DNA of 64,000 nucleotides, taken from Knufia peltigerae (taxonomy: Eukaryota > Ascomycota > Eurotiomycetes > Chaetothyriales > Trichomeriaceae). Location: NCBI GenBank assembly GCA_030247855.1, contig JAPDRN010000080.1, positions 62,001-126,000 of the forward strand, in the 5' to 3' direction. Shown here piece after piece: positions 39,859 through 51,643 of this stretch (position 1 is the first letter of the stretch; every line of letters starts with the position of its first letter). The translations under genes were made by a program, and so were the position numbers. Under the pieces are notes generated by a model. That model ran no database searches. It saw nothing but the letters and a program-made list of their open reading frames with translations, and was not told where the DNA came from.

Positions 39859-42447
39859 CTAGCTTTGGCCCTGCAAAATATTGTCCCATTCACTTGGCCA
39901 AGGTGATGTGATGCCACCAGCTGTGGTGATTTCTTCGAGGGGCGGCTGGAGACACTGCTGAGTGTAAAGTTGAGACGATGAAAGGGACGACCAACTTCCA
40001 AACATCGTGTCACCGGCGCCGTTCAGTTGCACGTCACTCTGGTCCTGAAGCTCGAAGAGATAACCCGATGAGAGGCCTTCAATGTCTTGTGCGGGACATT
40101 TGGTGATGGACTTTCTGCTACTACAGGCTGTGTCGAAACATTGGCTGCTCGGATCCATCCAACATTGTCGAGGCTAAATTTGGCCTCGACTATCGTCTCG
40201 CCTTGTCTTGAATCCTTTCCGTCTACAGTAGCATGGCCAGGAGACTCCAAATATGTCGAATGGACTGGGAAACAGTCAGTAAGAGAGTTGATGTTGCAGG
40301 CCTCTCGAAAGATACGACATGACATACGGTCTCGCGGAGGGATTCCGGGTGTTTGTAGAGGATCTCCTGAACTCTTGCTAGCAGCCTCTAACAGTAGTAC
40401 GGCCCGATGCACGGCCGTGAATCTCTTCCCGAGAGTTTGCAGAAGTCTCATCAAAGGTATCAAGCTTTGGGTCGCTAGGTCGTGTGCCTCCCCACGGGTT
40501 GATTTGGCCTCAAGGATTAGGATTGTCACGGCAGGCAGGAGAAAATGGAGGCTTCATACATTAGCGGGTGAGAACATTGAGGGAAATCACAAACTCACCT
40601 CCAAGCTGGCATGAATAACGGACATTGGGACCCCAAGGCATCTTTGGCTAGTTGAGAGGTTTGCCGGGCCGCATCGCATGCCCTTTTTCTAAACCTTCTA
40701 CAACTCACTCTGTCACTTTCCGTATGCTGGCAGCGTAATGTGCACTTTGGGTCAAAGTAAAAGACGCAGTCTGCAGCCGCCATGATGATTAGCAGAAAAA
40801 GGCGCTCAGATGATGCACATTGTCCAGAATTCGACGAGGAGCGCTCGTCTGATCGTCCGAGCTGCTGGGACAAGACATCCACCCTCGTCTGCAATTGATC
40901 GCGACAAGCTGCCAGTTCCGGACTCATGAGAGCTATAGAAGACCTCGTTTCACTCTCATGTGTGATGTTATCATGGTGACTTGAAGGACATGGAGCGGCG
41001 TGCTTTATTGAAAGCATGTCATTGATAAGAGACATTAAGCGCACAAGACGCCCAAATGGTTCCATGAGATGCGCTGTAGCACCGGTGTAATTGCATGGCG
41101 ATGATTTCGTTCTTGCGAATGGTAATCCTTGGTCGTTGAGCTCTTGTGATTCCAAAAGAGGCCCAATCTCGAGGTCTACTCTTATTTTTGGTGCTCGGCG
41201 CCGACTGAAGGCGAAAATTGTGTCGCTGACGAAGCAGCAACACCATAATCGGTGTAAAAATCCCTTTTCTTCAGCATCCTTTGTAGCACGCACCATTTTC
41301 AAAAGGTCGAGAGATTCGGCATAGGCTATTGCGGTCCCAGACCAGAAGCAGCAATCTCTTGCACCGTCTCTTACCTCAGGACTTTGCGTCATAAGTAAGA
41401 GAGCCTGTAAACGGTCGATAGGATCAGTCTCGACATCGCAATGCAGGAGATGCCTAACGCGCTCATAGTAGAGCTTCTGGGCATCTTGGGCGTTATTGTG
41501 TCCAAGTTTCTGTAGCAGAGACGCAGGCGCAAACTAAGTCGATGTCAGTGGTCTAAATCATGCTATGCTTGCAACCTGTCGACCTGGTCACTCACAGGAC
41601 AAACAGCCATTATTACGGCATATACCTCCAGCAAACTTGGACGGGGGTTCCCCTTATTACTCGAGACTGCAGCAGGAGATGAAGCCAGCGCCACACACCC
41701 TGGGCGCAGGACGGGAAAAATTGGGTGGATGATGTCCCAATATATGGACAGCGAGTCTCTCACAACTGTCCTCGACGGAACTTCAAACACACCCTTGTTG
41801 GCAAGAAATTCAATGGTGATTGGTTCAAGATGGTTAGGTAAGGATGCAATGAACGATGGTAAACCACTGATCTGCCGTTTGGTCGGCTGGCACAAAGGCC
41901 TCGCTGATGCATCTTTTGCAGGTATAGAACTGCAGTTGAACTCATGTGTCTCTAAGATTGCGGGATCAAGCATGAATGGCTTGCTTCCCGTCGTCGCGGA
42001 TGGATTGCAAGAATCGAAGGATGGCTGTCGGGGCAGAGACATGTCTTCGTAGTGACCCTCGAATTGTTCTCGCGAATCATGAGAATAAATTGGACTACAT
42101 CCCGCTGCGCATTTGTCTGGTTGTTAGTTCCTCCGAAATGAACAACTTTACATTCAGGAGTCAGACATACAAAGCATCGGTTGGCGAGCTTCGGCCTGCA
42201 CTCCACACTGAGACGAGGAGATGATGGGCCGTATAGTGACCTTGCGATCAAGCACAACGCAATGCTTCGAGTCGAGCTTGCAGTTTGTACATGGTATGCC
42301 TTCATGCTGCTGGTCGCACCGGACTTTTCTTTCGCGGCAAGATTCACACGCCCTGATCGCGCGACGCTTTCTTTTCATCACGGTCGTTGCCGAAAGAAGC
42401 CCTTCAGAGGTCTTTCCTATCCCCATCGTGTCATGACTTTGGTACAT
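39859..42447 (-). CDS. Zn(II)2Cys6 regulator B
   Basis: Six proposed exons: 42447-42171, 42104-41596, 41533-40599, 40551-40328, 40264-40227, 40173-39859, giving 765 residues. The zinc cluster IRACESCRERKVRCDQ...GIPCTNCKLDSKHC lies in exon 1; a nearby ATG at 42378 (MKRKRRAI) is an equally good start. Exons 2-3 give the Fungal_trans region: IYWDIIHPIFPVL, then VCPFAPASLLQKLG across a junction, then FLHRLWCCCFVSDTIFAFSRRRAP, with Arg-Arg in place of the usual GRP. The introns bounding exons 1-4 have good donors, branch points and matching phases. The intron before the last exon (40226-40174, GTAGAC donor) is weak. I chose it because it leads into a tail ending SPWPSEWDNILQGQS that looks like a regulator C-terminus. 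Divergent from regulator C. Confidence 0.75.
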
Positions 42448-42957
42448 GTTACGCGCCGAAAACCCAAGAGCAAAATTGTTTTGCTGAACAAGGGGCCAAA
42501 CCAATTCAAAATTCGCTTACGAGGGCCAGCTATCGAATGGACTCAGTCTACCAGGGGTAGCTAGTTGCTGGTGGTGTGGAGGCATCGTCGGCTAACACTT
42601 TGGGGAACCTGAGAGGGGCGGCGGTAGCAATGGACATGAATGGCCCATTCTTTCATCACCCCATTGTTGAACAGCGCCGTGGGGAAACGAAGAACACGGT
42701 CCACGGGCAGTCCACAGCCTCATACCAAATCATTGCGGGGAGACTCGCTGGTAGTGCTGCCCCTCGCAGATCCTTCCCCAGGCCAGATGTCGGAAAAGAC
42801 CACGGAATTCACCAGTCTTACGGTAGGTTCAGCGAATGGAGAGCCGATCCTGAGAGTCTTGACGCCCGTCCCAGAGAAGAGCTTCTCTCTGATTCGATTA
42901 TCTCACTGAGGGCGCGTTCAACCTGGGAGAGGAAGAAGAGGAAACAAACAGGGGAAT
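42448..42957. promoter_or_regulatory. Divergent promoter between regulators B and C
   Basis: About 510 bp between two divergent Zn2Cys6 genes. No clear CGG-repeat operator stands out by eye. Confidence 0.4.
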
Positions 42958-45707
42958 ATGCCTCCAGAAGGTGCAGTGCAAGCGAAGCGTCGATACTCAT
43001 CCAACGCATGCATGACATGTAGAAGAGCCAAAATCAGAGTTGGTCCTCTCCCACAAGTAGAGGCGAGGGGGACGCTGACTGCCACAGTGTGACAATAAGA
43101 AACCTAGGTGTTCTAACTGCGTCTACCGTGATGTCGATTGCTTCCTTGGCGAAGACCGTCGAAAGTGAGTCTGTCCATCAGAGTTGAGAAACACTCAAGC
43201 GAAGAAAGAATAACATTTGTGCAAACAGACCTGCGTCCGTCATCAGCAAGAATCTCAAGAACAATGGAGCCAACCTCGAAGATATTCCCACGAGCAACTC
43301 TTTGATCATGTCGCCGCATGGCACCAAAGCCCCGGGAACAAACAACTGGCCAATGGTGGGTCCAGCGCCTCCAGAGTTGGGAAGGGTCGCTTGTTCGACG
43401 CAGTCGCCTGTAAGAGAGAAGATATTCAATCCCTTCAACTCTCTACCACAAGATGAACAACGCACGAGGTCGCAATTTGCAGACGCCGGGGTTGACTATT
43501 GGATCGAAATCGCCGGACAGGAAGGCTTCGCTGAAGCGAGCGATGAGCTCGATCTGCTGGATCTCAACACTACCGATACTGCCCATCTCTTTGGGCTTCC
43601 CAATGTTGATCTGCCGAAGGAAGCTCGCGGTGAATTCGGACAGGACAACCCCGACTACACGGCTGTCAGTACAACGTATGATATCGACCCATTGTTCAGC
43701 AACGAGCCTGAGGCATTCTCTGTATCAAATGACTCTGACCGAGCTAATGCCCCTGAAAAGAGTGCAAGTGAAGCAGAAAGCTGCCAGGTTCGGGTAGACG
43801 AGCCCACAGAGCAATTGGCCAGTAGACTAGGTTGTCTGCGCATCGCCGAGGACGGCCATTTGAGATATTACGGTGCTACGAGCAACCTTCATCTCATCCG
43901 AAACGGCTTCCAGCATTGTTTTCAGCCCTCTATCCGCACAATTCGCACTCACGGTCAGGATGCCCTTGAACGCGCTGGTCTACACTGGTCACCGGACACT
44001 CACTACGAAAACCATCTCACAACGTTATTCTTCACCTGGCACAACACATTCCTCGGTGTTGTGGATGAGGCTGCTTATTACCACCATCGCAAATTATATC
44101 GCTCTGGCAGCACCACCATATACTTTTCTCCAACGCTGGAGAATGCAATGTAAGCCCTCCTTGTCACCTACGGTGTTCTTTCTGTCCGGGTGTTCATGCC
44201 ACTGACATGTGAGCAAGACTTGGAATTGGTGCCGCGTATGCTACTCGTAAGCACCAAGCGATCAAAGACGACCCTGCAGAATTCTTTGCCCACCGGGCGA
44301 AGGTGCTCTTGGACATCGAGATGGACAGCCCGAGTGTGGCAACGATTCAAGCACTGGTGACTTTGTCGGCCCACGAAGCGGCCTATGCAAGGGACTCCAG
44401 AGGTGAGAGTTGTTCCCCGGGATATATGGTGGCAGTTCACAGGCACTGACTCGATGCGCAGGATGGCTCTGCGCAGGTATATCGGTCGAATGTCACCTTT
44501 GAACACATCATCTTACATGGCCTTAGGAATGGCGGTGCAACTACTTTCGGATTTGGGATTGCATCTGGAGCTCGACCAGGCACGCTTCTTGGATCGTGAC
44601 ACTCCAGACACTACAAATTTACGTCGAACGGTCTTCTGGGCTACACAAGGATTGGATATGTGAGTCTTATGCTGAAAGAACTCCGTTCTCCTCGTCGGAA
44701 GGTTGAGAGACCGCGAGTCCGCGTCGACTCGCAGGTGTAATATCGACGGTGTGAGTTAACTTGAACCATTCTACAGCTTGTGGAGCGCCTACAGCGGCAG
44801 ACCCTCGTCGATCCGATACGATGATCAGAAAATACCATTTCCTGCACCGTTCAACTCAGAAACATGGCGACCGTACGTGGATGAGGGTGACTCGACACAA
44901 ATCCCCTCTGGCCTTGATGTGACCATAATCGGTCATACCCACGTTTACATGGCACAGTTGACAACCAAGATCCGCAAGATATCAAGGTTTTTGTTGGTCG
45001 ACAACTTTCCTTTTGGTCCGAGTTGAGAGTCCTGACGGTTGTTGATTAGATATACTGGGCCACAAGTTGCAATGACCGAAGCAAAGACTTTTGCCAGAAA
45101 CATGATGCGAGACCTACGACACTGGCAGAATTCTCTGCCCGCCGCGATGCAAGTGTGTCTGGATTCCGATGATGACGCCGAAATGCCCATAGCTCCGGCG
45201 GTGATCATGTTACAGTATGTTCGAAATGCGCACTCGTCATCTAACAGCTGCTGATCTCTGGATAGTCTACAATACCACGAAGCTGTCATCTTCCTCCAGA
45301 GGCCATTCATATCTGCGCCGGACTCGCCTGGAACAAACCTTTTCGAAGCAAACCAAGCCGACGATAGTGGCAGCATTTGCGATGCTTCTGCGAACGCCAT
45401 CTGTCGTCTTGTCGTGATATATCGGCAGCAGTGGAACTTGCGACGCGTCCACGCACAAATCGTTGCCATAATCCTCACGGCTGCTCTCATTCATGTTCAT
45501 AATTGCTGCGTATTTTCGAGTTCCAAAGGGTTGGAGGCGCATAAACAACTGTCGATATGCTTCCAGGCCTTAGGTGAAATGTCACATTTCAATATGAGTA
45601 CACGGGCTCTCGAAATTATCTTGTCGCTGCGACGGGATTGGCAAGAACAAATATTTCGCGACCTGGGGAGAAAGCGGCTCGGTGGCGATCTTCAACGGCT
45701 ATATTAG
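42958..45707 (+). CDS. Zn(II)2Cys6 regulator C, nine exons with a 15-nt microexon
   Basis: Exons 42958-43038, 43088-43164, 43229-44149, 44218-44402, 44462-44476, 44527-44659, 44777-44986, 45050-45214 and 45266-45707 give 742 residues. The zinc cluster is split: SNACMTCRRAKIR in exon 1 and CDNKKPRCSNC...DVDC in exon 2. An acidic linker leads to GHLRYYGATSNLHLI, LTTLFFTWHNTFLGVVDE and, across three junctions, DSRG-WLCAG-MAVQLLSDLGLHLEL, the Fungal_trans core of XlnR-like regulators. The fifth exon is 15 nt and supplies WLCA with split glycines on both sides; it is flanked by introns of 59 and 50 bp. Later VFWATQGLDILWSAYSGRP carries the conserved GRP block. All phases agree. It is divergent from regulator B and upstream of SDR-3 on the same strand. 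Confidence 0.84.
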
Positions 45708-46317
45708 AAGGAATCAGAACGACGCCATTGTGGTTTTTCTCATTGTTATCTTGCTACTGTTGTTCCACTAAAATTCTCATCCTTCAGGGCTCCAGTGCGC
45801 TTTGGGCACGGAATTTTTGAACTCGCCAGCTTCGGTAGTTTTTCCAATACCTGAACTTGCCTTCCTCCGGCCTGGAGTTTGATCCAGGCCATTATAACGT
45901 CCGTAGAAATGATTTTTGATGACGGAAAATATCATATGACGTCTCCTTTGCACGTCTTGAGGAACCCAAAGTCTGAAGCAATGTAAAACATGTTTATTTA
46001 CTTGTCGTCGATGGAATCTCCATAGTTAGCGACGTAATTGCCAGACTACTATCCCAACATCTCTTCAACCCACAGGCCAAGTCAGAGGAGAATACTCCGC
46101 TGTAACTCGGGTAAATTCCGACGATCCGCGGCATGTCCTCTGCGCCAGCTGAGATGCCGTCCAGGTTTTTGCGGTCTTCATCTGTTCGGAAATCAGCAAA
46201 GAAGATCCGAGGAAAAGTGGTCTAAATGATCTCCGAGAACAAAAATGCTGTCGCGACTTCGAGCATGACAGGGTAGTTATACCACACCATAGGAAACATC
46301 AGCAGTGCCCGACAACC
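45708..46317. other. Intergenic, upstream of SDR-3
   Basis: 610 bp after the regulator C stop. No gene recognised; presumably the SDR-3 promoter. Confidence 0.45.
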
Positions 46318-47190
46318 ATGTCGTACAGTGATTTGAAAGAAAGGGCGTTCATTGTCACTGGTGCCGCCTCGGGCATGGGCCGCAAGACTGCCCAACTGCT
46401 GGCCAAACAAGGAGCCAATCTGGCGCTGCTTGATCTGCGAAAACCAGACGATACTCTTGTTGAAATCGAGTCGCTGGGCGTTCGAGGACTCGCCTTTTCC
46501 TGCGACGTCCGGGATGCCGCAGGGGTGGAGTGTGCCATCACAAAGGCGAAAGACCATTTTGGTGCCCTCCACGGCGCTGCAAACATGGCCGGAATTGTTG
46601 GGAGCCAGGGTCTCAAAGGCAAAGGTCACGCCCTGGACATTCTGCCCGACGAGGATTGGGATTTTATCATGAATGTGAACCTCGACGGAGTCAAGAATTG
46701 CCTTCGAGCCGAACTGAACGTGTTGGAGGATGGAAGCTCGATAGTCAACGCGGGCAGCATTGCGGGCCAACAAGCCTGGCCCTTTCTGGGTCCTTACTGT
46801 GTCAGTAAGGCCGGGGTTCTCAGTCTGAGCAAGATTGCCGCACAGGAAGCAGGGTCTCGAGGCATCCGAGTGAATGCGGTCGCACCGTTAAGTGGATCGG
46901 ATCTCCCGTACAGAAAGGATAAACAAACTAACATCGACAGGGGTATGATCCGAACGCCTCTGACACAGGCGATAGGCAGCGACCAGGAACTGCACGACGC
47001 GATGGGTGTCAGGACAGCTCTGAATCGCATTGGAGAGCCAGAAGAAGTCGCAAGATTGATTGTCTTCCTCTTGAGTCAGGAGGCTAGCTATGTGACCGGC
47101 ACAGTAAGTGCGCCGCGGGTTGTGAATGTCGACTCATGAGCACTCACATTCACTTTCTAGGTTATCAATGTTGACGGCGGATATTCATAA
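46318..47190 (+). CDS. Short-chain dehydrogenase/reductase (SDR-3)
   Basis: Exons 46318-46886, 46941-47103 and 47161-47190 give 253 residues; introns are 54 and 57 bp. Classical SDR with TGAASGMG at about 14-21, NMAGIVG near 92, catalytic Ser in NAGSIAGQ, YCVSK (Tyr, Lys) near 162, VAPGMIRTPL restored across the first junction, and VTGTVINVDGGYS restored across the second. The two joins recover the family's PG and NVDGG blocks precisely, which makes them secure. It is closest in wording to SDR-1 (NMAGI, SGMG, WDF); the two probably arose by duplication and may act on related alcohols. It is the right-most member of the metabolic block. Confidence 0.9.
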
Positions 47191-47703
47191 CGACTACTCA
47201 GTGATAATCTATTCTTCTCACGCCCAGTTTTTATGCTCTATTCCATTTTGTACTTTGAGTCTATTCTCAAAAAGACCGTCTTCTGTGATTTATGCCGAGT
47301 TTCGGTTGCTTCTAGTAGACCATAGTACAAAATTTAGAAAAAGAGATTATAGCTGATAAACTTGGAGATCTTCAAAAGCTCAGACTGTCCGTCTAAGAGT
47401 CTTCAGGCATAAGAGCGTGAGAGCGTAAGTGAAAGTGAGAAGAGATCGAGTCGCGAGCAGTTCGTCGTCTTAAAAAGCGGCACCGTGATTATTGTTCTCA
47501 GCCTTGTCTCGCTGCAACATCACAAGGCTGCGAACTCCTGCCCAATTGCCAAGGCGCAACAATCCATCTTCTCCAACTCTTGAACTGCGAAAGTACTTTC
47601 TATCTTCGACCTACTTCCGCTCCTCTTGGATTCTTTCTCGACATCGTCTTTTGCTATTATTGCTTGTTGTACGTTGTACCAGTCTGTCACTCGCGCTTCA
47701 ATC
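47191..47703. other. Intergenic, contains dispersed repeat copy 3
   Basis: The end of segment A (GATCGAGTCGCGAGCAG, 47444-47460) and a full segment B (47481-47525) lie upstream of FMC1. Otherwise nothing was recognised. Confidence 0.5.
47444..47525 (+). repeat. Dispersed repeat, A-tail plus segment B, copy 3
   Basis: A-tail at 47444-47460, then segment B starting CACCGTGATTATTGTTCTCA at 47481. The order A then B is the same as at 33.7 kb, with a 20-bp spacer. It lies 180 bp before the FMC1 ATG. Confidence 0.65.
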
Positions 47704-48042
47704 ATGTCCACTTCCACAGCAGCTAGCCACACTCGATCCCTTTACCGTCGGCTTTTGCGCGAGCTCCCACCTCTTCCCACTCCACGACACAAGCACCCAA
47801 AGACACCGATTCACGCCTCGATCCGTTCACATTTCTCGCAACCTTTGGCCAATGCTTCCCCTGAATACGCAAACGCCCGCCGTCAAGAAGCCGAACAGTT
47901 CATCACCTATCTCCGCGCACAGCGCACGTACAATGTCCTTCTTCAGAGATACAATCCCGGCATGAACATGGACGAGGAAGAGCGAGTTAGACTTACAGCC
48001 AGAAGAGTCGGAATGGAATTGCCCATCGAATGGAAAAAATGA
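47704..48042 (+). CDS. FMC1: FMC1-like LYR protein, F1 ATP synthase assembly factor
   Basis: 112 residues from ATG 47704. The LYR motif is at SLYRRLLRELPPLP (about residues 13-26), followed by a basic helix (SIRSHFSQ), a second helix EQFITYLRAQRTYNVLLQRY and the conserved tail YNPGMNMDEEERVRLTARR VGMELP. These blocks match fungal FMC1, a small mitochondrial matrix protein that helps the chaperone Atp12 assemble the F1 head of complex V. The small size, intronless frame and the N-terminus, which lacks a long presequence, are normal for LYR proteins. It lies between the metabolic block and a broken Clr5-type gene, so it marks a return to housekeeping sequence. Confidence 0.82.
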   Translation: MSTSTAASHTRSLYRRLLRELPPLPTPRHKHPKTPIHASIRSHFSQPLANASPEYANARRQEAEQFITYLRAQRTYNVLLQRYNPGMNMDEEERVRLTARRVGMELPIEWKK

Positions 48043-49287
48043 GAGTGTGGGACCAATTCAATAAAGAGTACCAGGGAAAAGATATATCCATCGCCGCCGT
48101 CGCCGCCACCACAACATGGTGACGGGTGGTCTGAGGTAGTCACCCAAATTGGGCCAACGACGATCAGGGACTAGTTGGTTATAACGAAGCACGCCTCATC
48201 TACAGTTCCACCAATGCAGATACGATGAACGGATAACCCTGAGAAGACCTTGCCTCATTGTTACAGTCCGTGGCCGCATGGATGGAGTTCAATCACTCCC
48301 ACAGCCCGGGCAGGAATTCAGATTGGATAGTGGCATGTTGGGAGACATGCACGAGGTTGACCCCCATCTCCGACAGAGGGGCAAAAGGTCGCCTAGTTTT
48401 TCAAGGCGATTTACAAGGCGATTTTTGGAGGTTCGAGTCTCCTCAATTGCCTAGGACAGCATTATCCCACTCCACGAGAACGATCTCAGCGGGTACGGGC
48501 TTTGCGAGATCATCACAACGTCTGAAACGAGTTATGAAAAGCCCCCGATGAGGTCACATAATTCGTGTCTGCTACATTGCACGGCCAAGAGACACGAAGT
48601 CCGGACAGTTCTACCATTATGACCCTCTTTGCCAAGCAGAAGGGCTATTCAACGAGTTTAGAGTCGAAGTGGCAATCTAGGATGACAATTTGAAATTATC
48701 TGTGATGCACATAATCCTGCGGTCTATCCTGGTCCATGCAACATTATGTACAATATAAAGAAATGTCAATGTCAATGTAAACCTAGAGAACTCAACATCG
48801 CTCCGCTTCTTTGAGTATCATTTTATTTCTGTGATTTGCTACTATCGAAAAGCTCAGAGTACCCTTTGACGCCCAATTTACTACTGGTGATGTGGACCAA
48901 ATTCTCCTTGATATCAAGCTCCAAATCCTGAATATTGGCCAATGTGTTTTGGCAGAAAAAAATATCGCGTAAAAAGCTCATCAGCTTGTAAAAACACATA
49001 CACTTGCATCTCCATTCAGCCTGCGTAGCTCCTAGAACTTTTTGAGTCGGACGGTGATGTTCCGTTAATGGTGCTGTTTCCTACACAGGAGACGTATATT
49101 AGGATCTTGGGAGAGTGGACCCTGTCGTCTACATCTGACCTTGGGGTTTCCAAGGCCAGCTGCCGCATGGCCAACAGAACTTTCAAACTTTGGTTCAGAG
49201 AAGAGCCAACAGTCCAAGTCTGTCTATCTGATTTTCATATGATGCCGGGGCGAGGTGCCCCTTGGTGTGCCCTCAGCCTCGACATCC
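48043..49287. other. Intergenic, no gene recognised
   Basis: About 1.2 kb. A short GGTTCGAGTC string at 48430-48439 resembles a tRNA T-arm, but no acceptor or anticodon arms fit. Nothing else was recognised. Confidence 0.5.
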
Positions 49288-51643
49288 TCATTGCCAATCA
49301 ACATATTCCATCACTGTCGTACCCGGGTATGATTCGAGAGTCGGTAGATCAGAATCAGTCTGGATATCCGGGAGTAGAAAATTGTTCAGCCAGTCAGAGT
49401 CGTTGACAACGTTGTCGAAATTCAGGGGCTCCTCAGAATGGATTTGAGCCGTTGAAGAAACTTGGGCAGTCATTTCCGTCGTGTTGGCGTCAAAAGTATT
49501 GCTCGTGTCGAAGCTTGTGAAGGGACTTCTGAATTCAGACTGCTGGTCAAGGTAAGGCATGCGGCATAGATCATCGAAGTCCTCGTTGTCGCCGAGTACT
49601 GGCAGTTCCCAATCGATAGGGTCCAGGGCGTACAGGTTGTTCATCGTTGGGTTCAACCCTGCTGCGCTTTCCACAAATTGCGCCCCTGATGCTGATTCAT
49701 GTTCCCGAGTACTCCACCAGAATCCTGCGCAATTGTCGCCAAAAGTGCCAGTCGTTGTAACCGAACGTAATGCCGTCTTCGTGTCTGATGAATTGTTCGT
49801 CGACCCAACAAATGAGAAATGTGACGAAGATTTTTGGGAAGGCTCGGTTCCTCCGTCGAGTGCTTTCCGAACACCATTCGGAGATGTTAGACATGACTGG
49901 AGCATCTCCGTTGACGAGTGTCGTTCCTTGAATTCGTGTTGCTCGTTGTTGACACTGAATCTTGCGTCAGCTTTTGACACATTGATCGGACACCCACGGA
50001 GATGTGTCGGTTCGTGATCAGTGCTCGCGCCATCTTCGTTCCATCTCCTCCCTTCCGGGCCGGTGTCATGGTTACCCGTGTCAAGTCCAGTTTGTGACAT
50101 CTCCTTTCCGAGTTGCGCAATCGCAAATTCCACTTGTTCGGCGCGCAGTCTTTTCCGCTCGGATTTTTGTTGCTCAATCGCACTGATATCACTATCGGCG
50201 ATGTATTGAAGTTTTTCCTGCAGTTGATTGGCGTGATACAGAAGAAGCTGCATCTCTGCATCCTCGGACCCATATAACTTCTCAAACCCCACCGAGGCGC
50301 GAAGGAACCAGAATACCGCTTCTGCATAGTCTTTTTTATGTTTGGATATCTGCGCGAGTAAAGTCATGGCTCTGAAGGGTATATCTGCGTCCTTAGAGTC
50401 GGGTGAGACTTGGGCGTCCACCAGCTCTCGACAGATATCTTCCGCCTCACTAAACAGGTCTGCATGCCAATACATGTCCGCCATCGCTAGCGACCATCTT
50501 CGGCACATCCAATGATCTATCCCTAATGATGCTTTGCAATGGTTCAACCTGTCACTACAAAACTTAAACGCCGCCTTGGGACCCTGTTCCTTTTCGATGC
50601 TGCTAATCATTGATGTATCAATTTGGAAAATGTATATCGAAGATGGATGACGTTGTTGGATTGCAAGTTCCCTGGCCAACCTTAAGAAGACCGTATAGGG
50701 AATGTTTGTATCGAAGTCATGTTGTCGGAGTTCCAAGACCATTAGTAAAGGATTGCTTTCCGACAGTGACTGTTTAGCAATGGTATATATGTAATTCAGG
50801 CAAGCATCCCAATAGGGACCGTAAGATCGATTTCGGAATGCTTTCGAGCACATCCTAAGAAGGGTTGGTAGAAGGTTGAGATGGTTCGAAACGATGACCT
50901 CTCCGGTCATCATGAAAAGCTTTCTCAGGATTGTTTGTACGAGGTGTATACTCCCTACTCTGAGCGCAACTGAAACGTCAAGTGCAAGGTTGTAGAATTC
51001 TCCTGGGGAATGTACATTCCCTGAGTCCGTAGAATAGTCGGCCTCTTTGGTCAGTGTCCAGCTGTAGTAGGCGTAGATCTGGTACGCCGTCCTTTCAAAG
51101 AAAGACATCCCAGGAGAAACCTGTAAAATCACTCGAGGTATGCTCATCTGGCGACATCCTTGCATTATCTTGTCTAGGGCTCGTTGATTTGAACTTCTTG
51201 AGCTGTCGAGTTGGTCGCGGCTTGAATATTTCTCCCGGGAGACTGACCTCAGGCTTTCACCAAAATGTCGTTTCACTCGATCAATGGGTACTGCTCGCTA
51301 GCCGATTGTTGGGCACGGGGCGGAAACCCCGGATCTGTAAAAAGGTCGTAGTGCATCAGCAGCGGCAGCGAGTTCAATCTTCTTGAAGTACTTCTGCAGA
51401 CCCCATTTCTTCAGTCTGAGCTTATACATATCTATACTGAATGGACCGGTCAGTTCGAGGCCAGGTTCAAGGAGAATTACCCAACACTCACGATGCATGG
51501 AAGTTTTGCAGAGCGGCTAGATACCTGGCAGTTTCCTTCAAAGTCAATTTTTCGTCGATTAAGAGTCGTTTCAGCTCTGGTTTGATTCGTTCCCATTCCT
51601 CCTTCGGTGGCGCCCGGTTGCGAGTTGTTTTGGCAACCTCCAT
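49288..51643 (-). pseudogene. Clr5-domain protein interrupted by an in-frame TAG
   Basis: Exon 1 (51643-51492) and exon 2 (from 51436) join over a 55-bp intron to rebuild a Clr5 domain: EEWERIKPELKRLLIDEKLT, LKETARYLAALQNFHAS, then IDMYKLRLKKWGLQKYF. Clr5 is a putative DNA-binding module first named in fission yeast. In the same frame, after CPTIG, a TAG stands at 51300-51298. The frame goes straight on with RAVPIDRVKRHFGESLRS and stays open for a further ~670 codons to a stop at 49288. The continuation looks genuine: a helical TPR-like region (AFKFCSDRLNHCKASLG..., DYAEAVFWFLRASVGFEKLY) and an acidic Ser-rich tail. So the gene would encode about 770 residues with one nonsense codon. It may be dead, mis-sequenced, or read through (TAG is followed by C). 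Predicted genes may split it in two. Confidence 0.6.

Noticed and set aside
48425..48442. tRNA-like T-arm string GGTTCGAGTCTCC
   Set aside because: The following seven bases find no partner about 70 bases upstream, and no anticodon or D arm fits.
448..51300. Reassignment of TAG to an amino acid, suggested by in-frame TAGs at 448, 19680 and 51300
   Set aside because: BVMO-2 (36934) and regulator C (45705) end in TAG exactly where their families end, so TAG is a normal stop here.
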